Assembly: GCF_017912535.1 (NCBI RefSeq) | Contig: NZ_JAERQK010000008.1 | Span: 113,617-177,616 of the forward strand | Length of the DNA stretch: 64,000 nucleotides | Origin: Motiliproteus sediminis | GTDB taxonomy: Bacteria > Pseudomonadota > Gammaproteobacteria > Pseudomonadales > Balneatricaceae | Direction of reading: 5' to 3' | Shown here: positions 1 through 7,870 of the stretch, piece by piece | How positions within the stretch are numbered: position 1 is the stretch's first letter | How the letters are laid out: each line of letters begins with the position of its first letter | The notes under the pieces: model-generated | The model's input: only the letters and a program-made list of their open reading frames with translations | Database searches by the model: none | Told to the model about the DNA's origin: nothing | Program-made: the position numbers and the translations under genes

Positions 1-707
1 ACCGGGCGGCGGTTTACGACCGGCAGCGCGCGTTCTGGCTGGAACAGGGTTACAGCCTGGTTGAGCCGAATTATCGTGGCAGCAGCGGCTATGGTCGCGG
101 CTACCGGTTGCAGCTTCACCATCGCTGGGGTGAGATCGACAGCGACGATGCTACTACCGTCGCCCGTCATGCCATCGAACAGGGCTGGGCCCAGGTCGGT
201 GCGGTGGCGGTGCGTGGCAATAGTGCCGGCGGTTATACCCTGTTGCGGGCACTGCAGCGCCAGTCACACCCCTTTGCCGCAGCCGGCTGTCATTACGGTA
301 TCGGCGACCTCGCCAATCTGGCGCGCCATACTCACAAGTTCGAAAGTCGCTATCTCGACTGGCTGATAGGTGACCCCCAACATCAGCGCCACCGCTACCG
401 CCAGCGCTCGCCGTTACTGTCGGCTGATTCCCTGACGACGCCGGTGATCTTTTTCCAGGGCAGCGACGACCGGGTGGTGCCAGCCGAGCAGACCTACAGC
501 ATGTACTGCGCACTGCAAGCGAACGGGGTGGCGTCCCGTTTTCTACTGCTGGAGGGCGAGGCGCATGGCTTTCGCCGCGCCGACAGCCGCGCTAAGGTGC
601 TTCAGGCGGAGTGGGCGTTCTATCAGCGTCATCTGCGCCAGGGGGCGGCAGTCGACGATGTTGCCGGCTCGGAAAGGGTCACCGCACAGCGTGAGGGCAG
701 AGCATGA
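1..707 (+). CDS. S9 family (prolyl oligopeptidase-type) peptidase, C-terminal part
   Basis: Only the catalytic C-terminal third is present; the gene begins before the window and reads in the frame of position 3. The alpha/beta-hydrolase fold is clear: NYRGSSGYGR before the nucleophile region, nucleophile elbow GNSAGG (Ser codon near 228), the acidic residue in QGSDDRVVP near 460, and the catalytic His in GEAHGF near 570. These are the S9B/S9C aminopeptidase or acyl-peptide-hydrolase hallmarks. The stop TGA overlaps the next start (ATGA at 704-707), so it is translationally coupled to the SDR gene. The substrate cannot be read from this fragment. Confidence 0.85.
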   Translation, partial: RAAVYDRQRAFWLEQGYSLVEPNYRGSSGYGRGYRLQLHHRWGEIDSDDATTVARHAIEQGWAQVGAVAVRGNSAGGYTLLRALQRQSHPFAAAGCHYGIGDLANLARHTHKFESRYLDWLIGDPQHQRHRYRQRSPLLSADSLTTPVIFFQGSDDRVVPAEQTYSMYCALQANGVASRFLLLEGEAHGFRRADSRAKVLQAEWAFYQRHLRQGAAVDDVAGSERVTAQREGRA

Positions 708-1525
708 GCAGGTTGTTCAGTATGAGTGGCAAGGTAGTGCTGGTTACCGGCGCCGGCGCCAACGGCGGCATCGGTCACGCGCTGGCGCTGGGGTTCGCCG
801 AGGCCGAAGCACAGCTGGTGGTAGCCGACATCGATGCCGAAGGGCTCGATCAGACCTTGCGCCAGCTGCAGGCTTGCGGCACCAAGGCGAGAGCCTTGCC
901 TTGTGATATCAGCGATGGCGAGCAGGTCGCCGCGCTGTTCGCGTCGGTGGCGGCCGAGGAGGGGCGCCTCGATGTGCTGGTCAATGTGCCCTTTGCCTTT
1001 CCCAGTCGGGTCAAACCACACCAGTTGGCGTTTGAGGACTGGCAGCGGACACTTGATGTCAGCCTCAGTGGCTACTTTCGTTGCTGTCAGCAGGCGCTGG
1101 CGCTGATGTTGGCTCAGGGCGGCGGCAGTATCATCAATATCGGTTCCAATGCCGGGGTGTCGGCGCTGGGGCGGGGGGCGATGCCCTACGCCTGCGCCAA
1201 GGCGGCGGTGCACCAGTTGACCCGGGAATTGGCGGTGGAGTATGCCGGGCAGGGGATTCGTTGCAACGCACTGCTGCCGGCCCAGGTACTGACCCCGGGT
1301 TTGAAAGCGCATCTGAACGACCCGGATTTCCAGCAGCGGGTGCTGCCGGCGATCCTCAAGGGTCTGCCCCAGGGCAAACTGCTGGAACCGGAGGACCTGG
1401 TCGGGCCGGCGCTGTTTCTGGCATCAGACGCCGCGCGCGCGGTCAACGGTGCACTGTTGCCGGTGGATCAGGGTAATACGGCACTGAATGCCGGCGGCAG
1501 CCACAACTGGACCGGGCCGCAGTGA
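704..1525 (+). CDS. SDR family NAD(P)-dependent oxidoreductase
   Basis: A 273-residue short-chain dehydrogenase/reductase. The dinucleotide-binding glycine motif is TGAGANGGIG near residue 15; an Asp after strand 2 (VVADID) suggests NAD rather than NADP. The catalytic Ser is in IINIGSNAG, and Tyr and Lys are in YACAK. The usual NNAG motif is replaced by NVPF, and the position normally holding the fourth tetrad residue (Asn in DVNL) reads Ser (DVSLSG), so this is a divergent member whose activity may be altered. The C terminus (NGALLPVDQG) fits classical SDRs. It overlaps the upstream S9 peptidase gene by 4 bases, implying co-expression. Substrate unknown. Confidence 0.88.
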   Translation: MSRLFSMSGKVVLVTGAGANGGIGHALALGFAEAEAQLVVADIDAEGLDQTLRQLQACGTKARALPCDISDGEQVAALFASVAAEEGRLDVLVNVPFAFPSRVKPHQLAFEDWQRTLDVSLSGYFRCCQQALALMLAQGGGSIINIGSNAGVSALGRGAMPYACAKAAVHQLTRELAVEYAGQGIRCNALLPAQVLTPGLKAHLNDPDFQQRVLPAILKGLPQGKLLEPEDLVGPALFLASDAARAVNGALLPVDQGNTALNAGGSHNWTGPQ

Positions 1526-1575
1526 GTCCGGCCAAGAGCCGTCGGTGCCGCCATCATGGCCCTCCCTGACAGCTG

Positions 1576-3252
1576 TCAGATACGGAACTGCGCCAGTTGG
1601 CGTTGCAGTTGCTCGCTCAGCTGGCTGAGTTCGCGACTGGTGGTTTCACTTTGGCGCACCCGCTCGGCCGTGCTACGCGACAGGTCGCTGACCTGAATGA
1701 CGTTCTGGTTCACCCCGTCGGTGGTGGCTGTCTGCTCTTCAGCGGCGCTGGCAATCTGGGTGCTCATGTCGGTAATCCGGGTTACCAGGTCGGCTATCTC
1801 GGTCAGCGCATGGCCGGTCTTGTTGGTCTCCTCCACGGTCTGGTTGCTGCTTGCGTGGCTGGTCACCATCACCTCGACCGCGCGCTCGGCCTGGGCCTGA
1901 ATCTCGCTGATGATGCGGTTGATATCCTGAGTGCTGTTTTCGGTCTGGCTGGCCAGTGCTCGCACTTCGTCGGCGACCACCGCGAAGCCGCGCCCCTGAT
2001 CACCGGCGCGGGCAGCCTCGATGGCGGCGTTAAGAGCCAACAGGCTGGTCTGCTCCGAGACTCCCTTGATCACCTCCAGCACTGCGTTGATGTTGGTGGT
2101 TTTGGCATTGAGATCGTTAATGACCTGCACCGCGTTTTCAATTTCTGACGCCAGGTGCGAGACGGTGCTGACGGCGTGATTGACCACTTTGCGCCCATCT
2201 TCGGCATGGCGCTGGGCGGAGTCGGTGGCGTGGGACGTGTCTACGGCATTGCGCGCGACTTCGTGCGCGGTGGCGGCCATCTGGTTGATCGCAGTAGCGA
2301 TCTGGTCGATCTCCAACTGCTGGGCCTGAATATCGCGGCTATTGTGCTGGGTGATCTCGTAGGCTTCAGCCGCCGCGCTGCTCAGGCGTTGCGATGAGGC
2401 CTCGACCTGACGCAGCAATCGCTGCACCTTTTCCACGAAGTGATTGAACGCATCGGCGATTCGGGCCATCTCGTCATCGCTCTTGACCTCCAGGCGCTGG
2501 GTGAGGTCCCCCTCGCCATCGGCTATATCCTGCATCATGGCAACCGTGCGGTTGATGGGCAGGATGACCGAGCGCAGACTGATCAACAGCGATACGCAGG
2601 CGATCAACAGTGAGCCGATCATGCCGGACACAATCAGGTTGCGTTCAAAGTGGATCTCGCCCTGAAAGCCGGTAGCCAGAGACCGAATGCCGGTGTTGGC
2701 GTCCAGGGTTGACTGAGCCAACGTGACCTGCTCGGCGACCTGCTGGTTAACCGCCTTGACCTTGTCGGCGGCGCTACCGACGGCGCGACTGAACTGGTCC
2801 ATGCTGCGTACCGTGGCGGCGGCGTTGATCATCCCTTCCCGCTGCAGTGTTTCCTGAATGTTGCCGATCTCGTCGGCAATGTCATCCAGCGCGTCGCGAG
2901 CCGGCCCGCCGTCGAGCTCTTCACCGATATAGCCGACCTCCTCGGCCAGGTCGGCCAGAGTATCGTTGATCTGGCCCATCTTGCGTTCCAGCAGTTTGGC
3001 CCGCTGGTTCGCAACGATGATGCCCTCGGCAGTGGTCTGCATCTCGGAGGTGACGCTATCCAGTTCGCTACTGGCAGTGGCGGTGCTCTGCTGGGCACGG
3101 GTAGAGTTGTCCACCCCCACCTTTGATCGTTGCACGACGTCGGCGAACCCCTCATTGAGATGGTTGAACGAGAGCAGGGTGATGCCGCTGGTGACCAGCA
3201 GCAGCGTGGCGGTGGCAACGCCACCGGCCAGCAGTTTGGTTTTGATCAACAT
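1576..3252 (-). CDS. Methyl-accepting chemotaxis protein
   Basis: A 558-residue transmembrane chemoreceptor. A first membrane helix lies near residues 8-28, then a periplasmic helical sensor of about 165 residues, a second helix near 205-228, a HAMP domain ([10 protein letters not shown]...), and a long cytoplasmic coiled coil. The signalling tip is unmistakable ([20 protein letters not shown] followed by [15 protein letters not shown]), the region that contacts CheA/CheW. The ATG at 3252 is chosen because AAGGAG sits about 7 bases upstream; a longer frame starts at 3282 without a good site. The gene lies 42 bases downstream of the PilJ-like gene on the same strand, so that protein may be a partner in ligand sensing. 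Ligand unknown. Confidence 0.93.
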   Translation of the reverse strand: MLIKTKLLAGGVATATLLLVTSGITLLSFNHLNEGFADVVQRSKVGVDNSTRAQQSTATASSELDSVTSEMQTTAEGIIVANQRAKLLERKMGQINDTLADLAEEVGYIGEELDGGPARDALDDIADEIGNIQETLQREGMINAAATVRSMDQFSRAVGSAADKVKAVNQQVAEQVTLAQSTLDANTGIRSLATGFQGEIHFERNLIVSGMIGSLLIACVSLLISLRSVILPINRTVAMMQDIADGEGDLTQRLEVKSDDEMARIADAFNHFVEKVQRLLRQVEASSQRLSSAAAEAYEITQHNSRDIQAQQLEIDQIATAINQMAATAHEVARNAVDTSHATDSAQRHAEDGRKVVNHAVSTVSHLASEIENAVQVINDLNAKTTNINAVLEVIKGVSEQTSLLALNAAIEAARAGDQGRGFAVVADEVRALASQTENSTQDINRIISEIQAQAERAVEVMVTSHASSNQTVEETNKTGHALTEIADLVTRITDMSTQIASAAEEQTATTDGVNQNVIQVSDLSRSTAERVRQSETTSRELSQLSEQLQRQLAQFRI

Positions 3253-3294
3253 CGTCAGCTCCTTCTGCGCGTTGAGGCCCACCGCGGTCCGCTA

Positions 3295-4218
3295 TTACTT
3301 GGCGGATTCCTGTTCATACATCTTCACCGCGGCATTCATCTCTTTCAGTAGCGGCAGATTGATCTCTGCCACCTTGGCGACCATGCTCGGGGAGATGCTG
3401 GCCGTGGTGGGATTGGCAGCTTGCTCCATCATTGGCTTGAACTCGGTCCAGATCGCCTGAACTTTGCCCAGCTGTTCCCGGATTGCCGGCTGCGACGTGC
3501 CGGGCAGACCCAGGGTGTCATCGCCGTCCAGCAAGCCCTTCAGGGTTCGTTCGAACAGGCTGTAGGTTTCCAGCAGGTTGAGTTTGTTGTCTTCGGGTTC
3601 ATGGCCGTAGGCGATCAGCAGAAACTCTTTGCTCATTTTCTGGCTGAGCATGCGCTGCTTGCCCGACAGGTTGATGGTGGCAGCCAAGGCGGGATCCGCC
3701 TTCAGGCCGTTGGCGGACGCGTCTTTCTCGTACAGGCCCACCGCTTTGTTCATCTCCTTCAGCAATGGCAGGTTCAGTTGGGCAATCTGAGCAATGTCCG
3801 CCTGGCTGGCGCTGCCATTGGCACTGATGCGGTCGATGGCCGGACGGAACTCCGCCCACAGCTTATCGATTTTGTCGAGCTGGCGCAGAATCCGGGAGCT
3901 GCTGGTCGGGGGCAGACCCACCGCCGGATCACCATCGCGCAGGCCCTTGAGGGTGGTATTGAACAGGGCCGCCGTCGCCTTGAGGTTGTTGGCATTGCCG
4001 GACTGGTCGACCTCCAAGGCAACCAGTACGGCCTCTTTGCTCATTTTCTGGGTCAGCATGCGCTGGCGTCCGGACAGATTGAGCACGACACCGTATTCGG
4101 CTGCCGTCGGGCCGTCAGCGGCGTGGGCCGCGGGAATACCGCTCAGTGCGGTGATACAGGCGGCACTGATAAGCAGGGGGCGGACTAAAAAAGAACGGAT
4201 AAATTGTAGGGTTTTCAT
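3295..4218 (-). CDS. Exported protein with two PilJ/NarX-type sensor repeats
   Basis: A 307-residue protein with a cleavable signal peptide (hydrophobic stretch ending AHAAD near residue 34). Two tandem helical repeats of about 130 residues each begin with NLSGRQRMLTQKMSKE and NLSGKQRMLSQKMSKE. This motif is the P-box-like signature of type IV pili transducer N domains (PilJ) and nitrate/nitrite sensors. There is no membrane anchor after the signal peptide and no signalling domain, so it is predicted to be a free periplasmic sensor-domain protein. It precedes the MCP gene at 1576-3252 in the same operon, suggesting it binds a ligand or modulates that receptor. Function is inferred from fold similarity only. 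Confidence 0.8.
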   Translation of the reverse strand: MKTLQFIRSFLVRPLLISAACITALSGIPAAHAADGPTAAEYGVVLNLSGRQRMLTQKMSKEAVLVALEVDQSGNANNLKATAALFNTTLKGLRDGDPAVGLPPTSSSRILRQLDKIDKLWAEFRPAIDRISANGSASQADIAQIAQLNLPLLKEMNKAVGLYEKDASANGLKADPALAATINLSGKQRMLSQKMSKEFLLIAYGHEPEDNKLNLLETYSLFERTLKGLLDGDDTLGLPGTSQPAIREQLGKVQAIWTEFKPMMEQAANPTTASISPSMVAKVAEINLPLLKEMNAAVKMYEQESAK

Positions 4219-4541
4219 GATCGATCATCCTTGTCGAAAGCGAATCTTTTGAAAACCAACGAGCAGACTGCATTCCTTGCAGGTGGTGACCGCGACTATA
4301 GCAGACGGTGGTTCAGGCGCACTTGATCTTGGGCAATTCTGCCTCGCTCGGTGGTGGAGGCATGCCGGTGGCCTCGGTAGCTGAGGCCTGGCTGTACACA
4401 GACTGATCAATGGCGGCCATTTCTTGCTATTTATTTGACTTTTCGCCGAATTCGGCGAATAACTTCCCGAGTATCTTCGGAGCTGGCGAGTCTGATGTTC
4501 GGGCTCCGGGTTGTGTCAATGTCGAAAAAAAGGATTTATCT
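4219..4541. other. Divergent intergenic region
   Basis: It separates the minus-strand PilJ-like gene and the plus-strand DUF3015 gene. Apart from the palindromic promoter (4435-4463) and an AAAGGA ribosome site near 4528-4533, I see no gene. An open frame extends upstream of the DUF3015 start but has no signal-peptide logic or ribosome site. Confidence 0.6.
4435..4463 (+). promoter_or_regulatory. Predicted promoter with 18-bp palindromic operator
   Basis: A -35-like TTGACT (4435-4440) and a -10-like AATAAC (4458-4463) are 17 bases apart. Almost the whole spacer is an 18-base perfect palindrome, TTCGCCGAATTCGGCGAA (4442-4459). A dimeric regulator bound here would block RNA polymerase. It lies 80-100 bases upstream of the DUF3015 gene. 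Confidence 0.45.
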
Positions 4542-5024
4542 ATGAAGCGTTTAGTTCTTGCTACGTCTCTGGTCATTGCTTCTTCTACCGCTTTTGCCGA
4601 AGCCCCGGGCGGCCCCAACTGTGGTTGGGGTAACATGTTGTTTGACGGCTCCTCCGGTCTGCCTGCTCACGTAATGGCTTCGCTTACCAACGGCACTACG
4701 GGTAACGCGACCTTTGGCATGACCTCTGGTACCAACGGCTGTGACGCCAATGGCACACTGACATACGGCGGTCAGAAGTGGATGGGTCTGGCGGCGGTGA
4801 TGGATGAGTTTTCCGAGGACGTTGCCCGCGGCGAAGGTGAAGCCTTGAACGCGGTCGCAGTAATGATCGGCGTTGCCCCGGAAGATCGCGAGCATTTTGC
4901 TGCGGTCACTCACCAGAACTTCTCCACCATCTTTACCAGCGAATCGGTGACCGCAGAAGATGTGGCTCGCAACCTGGATGAGGTTATGAAAGCAGACGCG
5001 CGCCTGAATCGCTACGCGTCCTGA
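4542..5024 (+). CDS. DUF3015 family secreted protein
   Basis: A 160-residue small exported protein. The signal peptide runs MKRLVLATSL to AFAEA (cleavage near residue 20). The mature part starts with PNCGWGNMLF and is rich in Gly, Thr and Asn (TNGTTGNATFGMTSGTNGC), the characteristic DUF3015 pattern, with a helical C-terminal half. Two Cys residues could form a disulphide. The start at 4542 is supported by the signal peptide and a purine-rich AAAAAAAGGA about 9 bases before it. DUF3015 proteins occur in many Gammaproteobacteria with no assigned role. The gene has its own palindrome-containing promoter and ends in a strong terminator, so it is probably monocistronic. Confidence 0.85.
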   Translation: MKRLVLATSLVIASSTAFAEAPGGPNCGWGNMLFDGSSGLPAHVMASLTNGTTGNATFGMTSGTNGCDANGTLTYGGQKWMGLAAVMDEFSEDVARGEGEALNAVAVMIGVAPEDREHFAAVTHQNFSTIFTSESVTAEDVARNLDEVMKADARLNRYAS

Positions 5025-5031
5025 TCCCCAC

Positions 5032-5059
5032 AAGCCCCTGTTCGCAGGGGCTTTTCTTT
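5032..5059 (+). terminator. Rho-independent terminator after the DUF3015 gene
   Basis: A 9-base-pair stem AAGCCCCTG / CAGGGGCTT with a TTCG tetraloop is followed by a T-rich run. It begins 7 bases after the stop codon of the DUF3015 gene. Confidence 0.9.
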
Positions 5060-5079
5060 GTCTCAATTTTGCCTATTTG

Positions 5080-6918
5080 ATGAATCGCATCCTGATTGGC
5101 GCGTTGTGTGCGCTACTGATGCCGGCGGTTGCCGGTGCTTCATCCCTCAAACAACTTGCAGAGTCGCCCTATTGGCAGAGGCTGCTGCATCTCGATGCCG
5201 GCGGTCGCAGCCGGGTCGACGATGAACGTTTTTTCCTGGCCGGCCGCTCCGATCCCAGTGCGCTTGAGGAGTTGGTTGCCATGCGCGACGCGGCCAGCGC
5301 CGAAACTGATGACCCCCGCACGCATCCGCGCTGCCGCTATCCGGCCCGCTATCGCTGGCTGCAGCAGCAGGGGGTGATCGACGCCAAAGCCTTGCCGGCG
5401 ATCCGTTGTCCTGACTATGAAGAGTGGCGTGCCCAGGTCAACGCAACCCGGGTCAGTCTGATATTCCCGGCGGCCTATATGAACAGCCCGTCATCCATGT
5501 ATGGGCACACCTTTCTGCGCTTTGATCCGGAAGACGCCGAGTCGGGCTCGCTGTGGCTCTCCTGGGCGCTCAACTTCGGTGCCAACATCACCACCGAAGA
5601 CAACTCGTTGCTATATGCCTACAAGGGCCTGTTCGGTGGTTATCCCGGTCAGTTCAACATGATGCCCTACTACCGCAAGATTCAGGAGTACAACCGCATG
5701 GAGAATCGCGACATGTGGGAGTATCCGCTCGACCTCAGCGCGGCGGAAGTGGATCAGCTGCTGGAGCATGTGTGGGAACTGAAGGATATCAACTTCGATT
5801 ATTTCTTCTTTGACGAGAACTGTTCGTTTCAGCTGTTGGAACTGCTGGACCTGATTCGGCCCGAGGCGCGGCTGACCGAGGGCTTTGATCTGCATGCGAT
5901 TCCGGCGGATACGGTGCGGGCGGTGGTCAACGCCGGCATGGCGGGGGAGGTGGTCTACCGGCCGGCCAATCGTACCCGCTTTGACGCCCTGGTCGCTGAC
6001 TTCAGTGACGATGAGATCGACCGCCTTGAGGCACTGACGCGGGCACCGGAACAGGCTGATCAGCTGCTGTCGGCGGTCCCTGTTGAACGCCGACAGCAGC
6101 TGGTGCAGGGGGCTTATGATTATCTGCGGTTGCAACAGGATGGCGCGGTCCGGGACGAAGACGCCAACCGGCGCAGCTATCGCCTGCTGCAACTGTTGAA
6201 TCAGCAACCACGGGCCCCGTTGCCGCAGCCAGTGATGCCGACCAATCCGGTCAACGGGCACTATTCCGGCTTGCTCCGCGTGGGGGCAGGACAGCGCGCC
6301 GAGCGTGATTTTATCGAGCTGGGAATCCGCGCGGCCTATCAGGATCTGCTGGACGCCGATGACGGCTTCCCTGAAGGGGCCGAGCTGGAGATGGGTGAGC
6401 TGGCGCTGCGGTACTATGCCGGCGGTAACCTCAAGCTGGAGCTGCTGGATCTGGTATCGATTCGTTCGTTGCCGCCCCGTTCGGCCCTGTTCTCACCCTG
6501 GTCCTGGCAGGTGCGGGCCGGGCTGGAGCGGGTCCACAGTGATGCCGCATCTGGCGATAACCTGGTCGGTCAGGTTGCCGGTGGCGGTGGCGTCACCTAC
6601 GATCTTAACCGGCAGCGCACGTCGCTGTTTGCGCTCGCCACCGGCCGACTGGAGTTTAACGACCGGTTTGACCCGGCGCTGACGGCAGGTATCGGTACCA
6701 ACTTCGGGGTGCGGCACAAGGGCCGATGGGGCCAGGGCATCGCCGAGTACAAGCTGATGCAGCTAACCAACGGTCAGTTGCGGCAACGCTTCGATCTTGG
6801 CATGCAGTGGAATGTTGGCCGCCAGCAGGGGCTGCGGGCCGGTTACGTGCACCGTCAGCACGATGACGGTAGCTACGATAACGCCCTGCTGGTCGAGTAT
6901 CGCCATCACCTGTTATGA
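5080..6918 (+). CDS. DUF4105 domain protein (Lnb N-terminal-like periplasmic domain)
   Basis: A 612-residue exported protein with a signal peptide ending near AGASS (residue 22). The DUF4105 core includes NSPSSMYGHTFLRF near residue 140 and FFFDENCSFQLLELLD near 245. The conserved His and Cys in these motifs resemble a papain/NlpC-like catalytic pair. A large C-terminal region with alternating hydrophobic and polar strands ends in EYRHHLL, like an outer-membrane beta-barrel tail. ATG 5080 is used rather than the TTG three bases earlier. The stop overlaps the next start (ATGA), so it is coupled to the hydrolase gene. The fold suggests cell-envelope hydrolysis, but the substrate is unknown. Confidence 0.85.
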   Translation: MNRILIGALCALLMPAVAGASSLKQLAESPYWQRLLHLDAGGRSRVDDERFFLAGRSDPSALEELVAMRDAASAETDDPRTHPRCRYPARYRWLQQQGVIDAKALPAIRCPDYEEWRAQVNATRVSLIFPAAYMNSPSSMYGHTFLRFDPEDAESGSLWLSWALNFGANITTEDNSLLYAYKGLFGGYPGQFNMMPYYRKIQEYNRMENRDMWEYPLDLSAAEVDQLLEHVWELKDINFDYFFFDENCSFQLLELLDLIRPEARLTEGFDLHAIPADTVRAVVNAGMAGEVVYRPANRTRFDALVADFSDDEIDRLEALTRAPEQADQLLSAVPVERRQQLVQGAYDYLRLQQDGAVRDEDANRRSYRLLQLLNQQPRAPLPQPVMPTNPVNGHYSGLLRVGAGQRAERDFIELGIRAAYQDLLDADDGFPEGAELEMGELALRYYAGGNLKLELLDLVSIRSLPPRSALFSPWSWQVRAGLERVHSDAASGDNLVGQVAGGGGVTYDLNRQRTSLFALATGRLEFNDRFDPALTAGIGTNFGVRHKGRWGQGIAEYKLMQLTNGQLRQRFDLGMQWNVGRQQGLRAGYVHRQHDDGSYDNALLVEYRHHLL

Positions 6919-7778
6919 AACGATTCGGACCGCTCCCCGTCACCTTGTTGCTGCTCACGCTGCTGCTGGGTGGCTGCGGCTCCCCCTCCCAGCTGCTGTT
7001 CTACCCGATGAAGCCCTGGGTACAGACCCCAGCCGATATGGGGCTGCTGTATCAGGATCTGTATCTCACCACCGCCGATGGTACCCGGCTGCATGGCTGG
7101 TATCTGCCCGCTGTGGGAGAACCCCGGGGGCAACTGTTGTTCCTGCACGGCAATGCCGAGAACATCAGCACCCACGTGGCCAATGTGGCCTGGCTGCCTG
7201 CCGAGGGCTATGGCGTACTGGCGCTGGATTATCGCGGCTATGGTCGTTCCGACGGGGTTGCGATGCTGCCGGCGGTGTTCGAGGATCTGAGTGCCGCCAG
7301 CCAGTGGTTGTTTACCCACACGCCGCCGCCCTGGATTCTGCTGGGGCAGAGTCTGGGCGGGGCGCTGGCGGCGGGATTCATCGACCGGGCCGATGCGGCA
7401 CCCTTTGATGGGTTGGTGCTGGATGCTCCGTTCGCCCGTTATCAGGACATCGGCCGCCATGCTCTTAGCCGCGGTTGGCTGAGCCGCTGGCTGCTGGCTC
7501 CGGCGGCGCGTTTGCTACCGGAAGAGTACGATCCTGTCGATCACCTGCCCCGGCGCTCGTTGCCGTTGCTGGTATTTGCGAGTCCCCATGACCGCGTCGT
7601 GCCCTTGGCCCACACTCGGGAGCTGTTCGCCGCGGCACGAGAACCCAAGCAGCTGCAGCTGCACTCGCTGGGGCATGCCGCTACCTTCAATGACGCCGCC
7701 CAGCGCCGGCAGCTGCTAGCCTTTCTGGCCGGGATAGAACCGGGTAGCGCAACTCAGGGGCCGGGCGGGCAAGAGTGA
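6915..7778 (+). CDS. Alpha/beta hydrolase, predicted lipoprotein
   Basis: A 287-residue protein. The N terminus has a lipoprotein signal (LLLGGCGS lipobox, Cys near residue 21). The hydrolase fold shows the oxyanion region LFLHGNAEN, the nucleophile elbow GQSLGG, the acidic residue in ASPHDRVVP and the His in SLGHAATF, matching the ABHD12/13-like or serine-aminopeptidase-like group. It overlaps the DUF4105 gene by four bases (6915-6918), suggesting a two-gene envelope unit. It probably acts as an esterase or peptidase at the inner face of the outer membrane, but substrate is not predictable. The frame reopens after the stop for about 35 codons, treated as chance. Confidence 0.85.
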   Translation: MKRFGPLPVTLLLLTLLLGGCGSPSQLLFYPMKPWVQTPADMGLLYQDLYLTTADGTRLHGWYLPAVGEPRGQLLFLHGNAENISTHVANVAWLPAEGYGVLALDYRGYGRSDGVAMLPAVFEDLSAASQWLFTHTPPPWILLGQSLGGALAAGFIDRADAAPFDGLVLDAPFARYQDIGRHALSRGWLSRWLLAPAARLLPEEYDPVDHLPRRSLPLLVFASPHDRVVPLAHTRELFAAAREPKQLQLHSLGHAATFNDAAQRRQLLAFLAGIEPGSATQGPGGQE

Positions 7779-7870
7779 CGCGTTTACCTGCTGTCCCGGC
7801 TGCCGAACGGGGTGAAGATCCGCAGGGAGATGGCCCTGTCAGACACCGCTCTGGCCGCCGAGTTGCGCTA

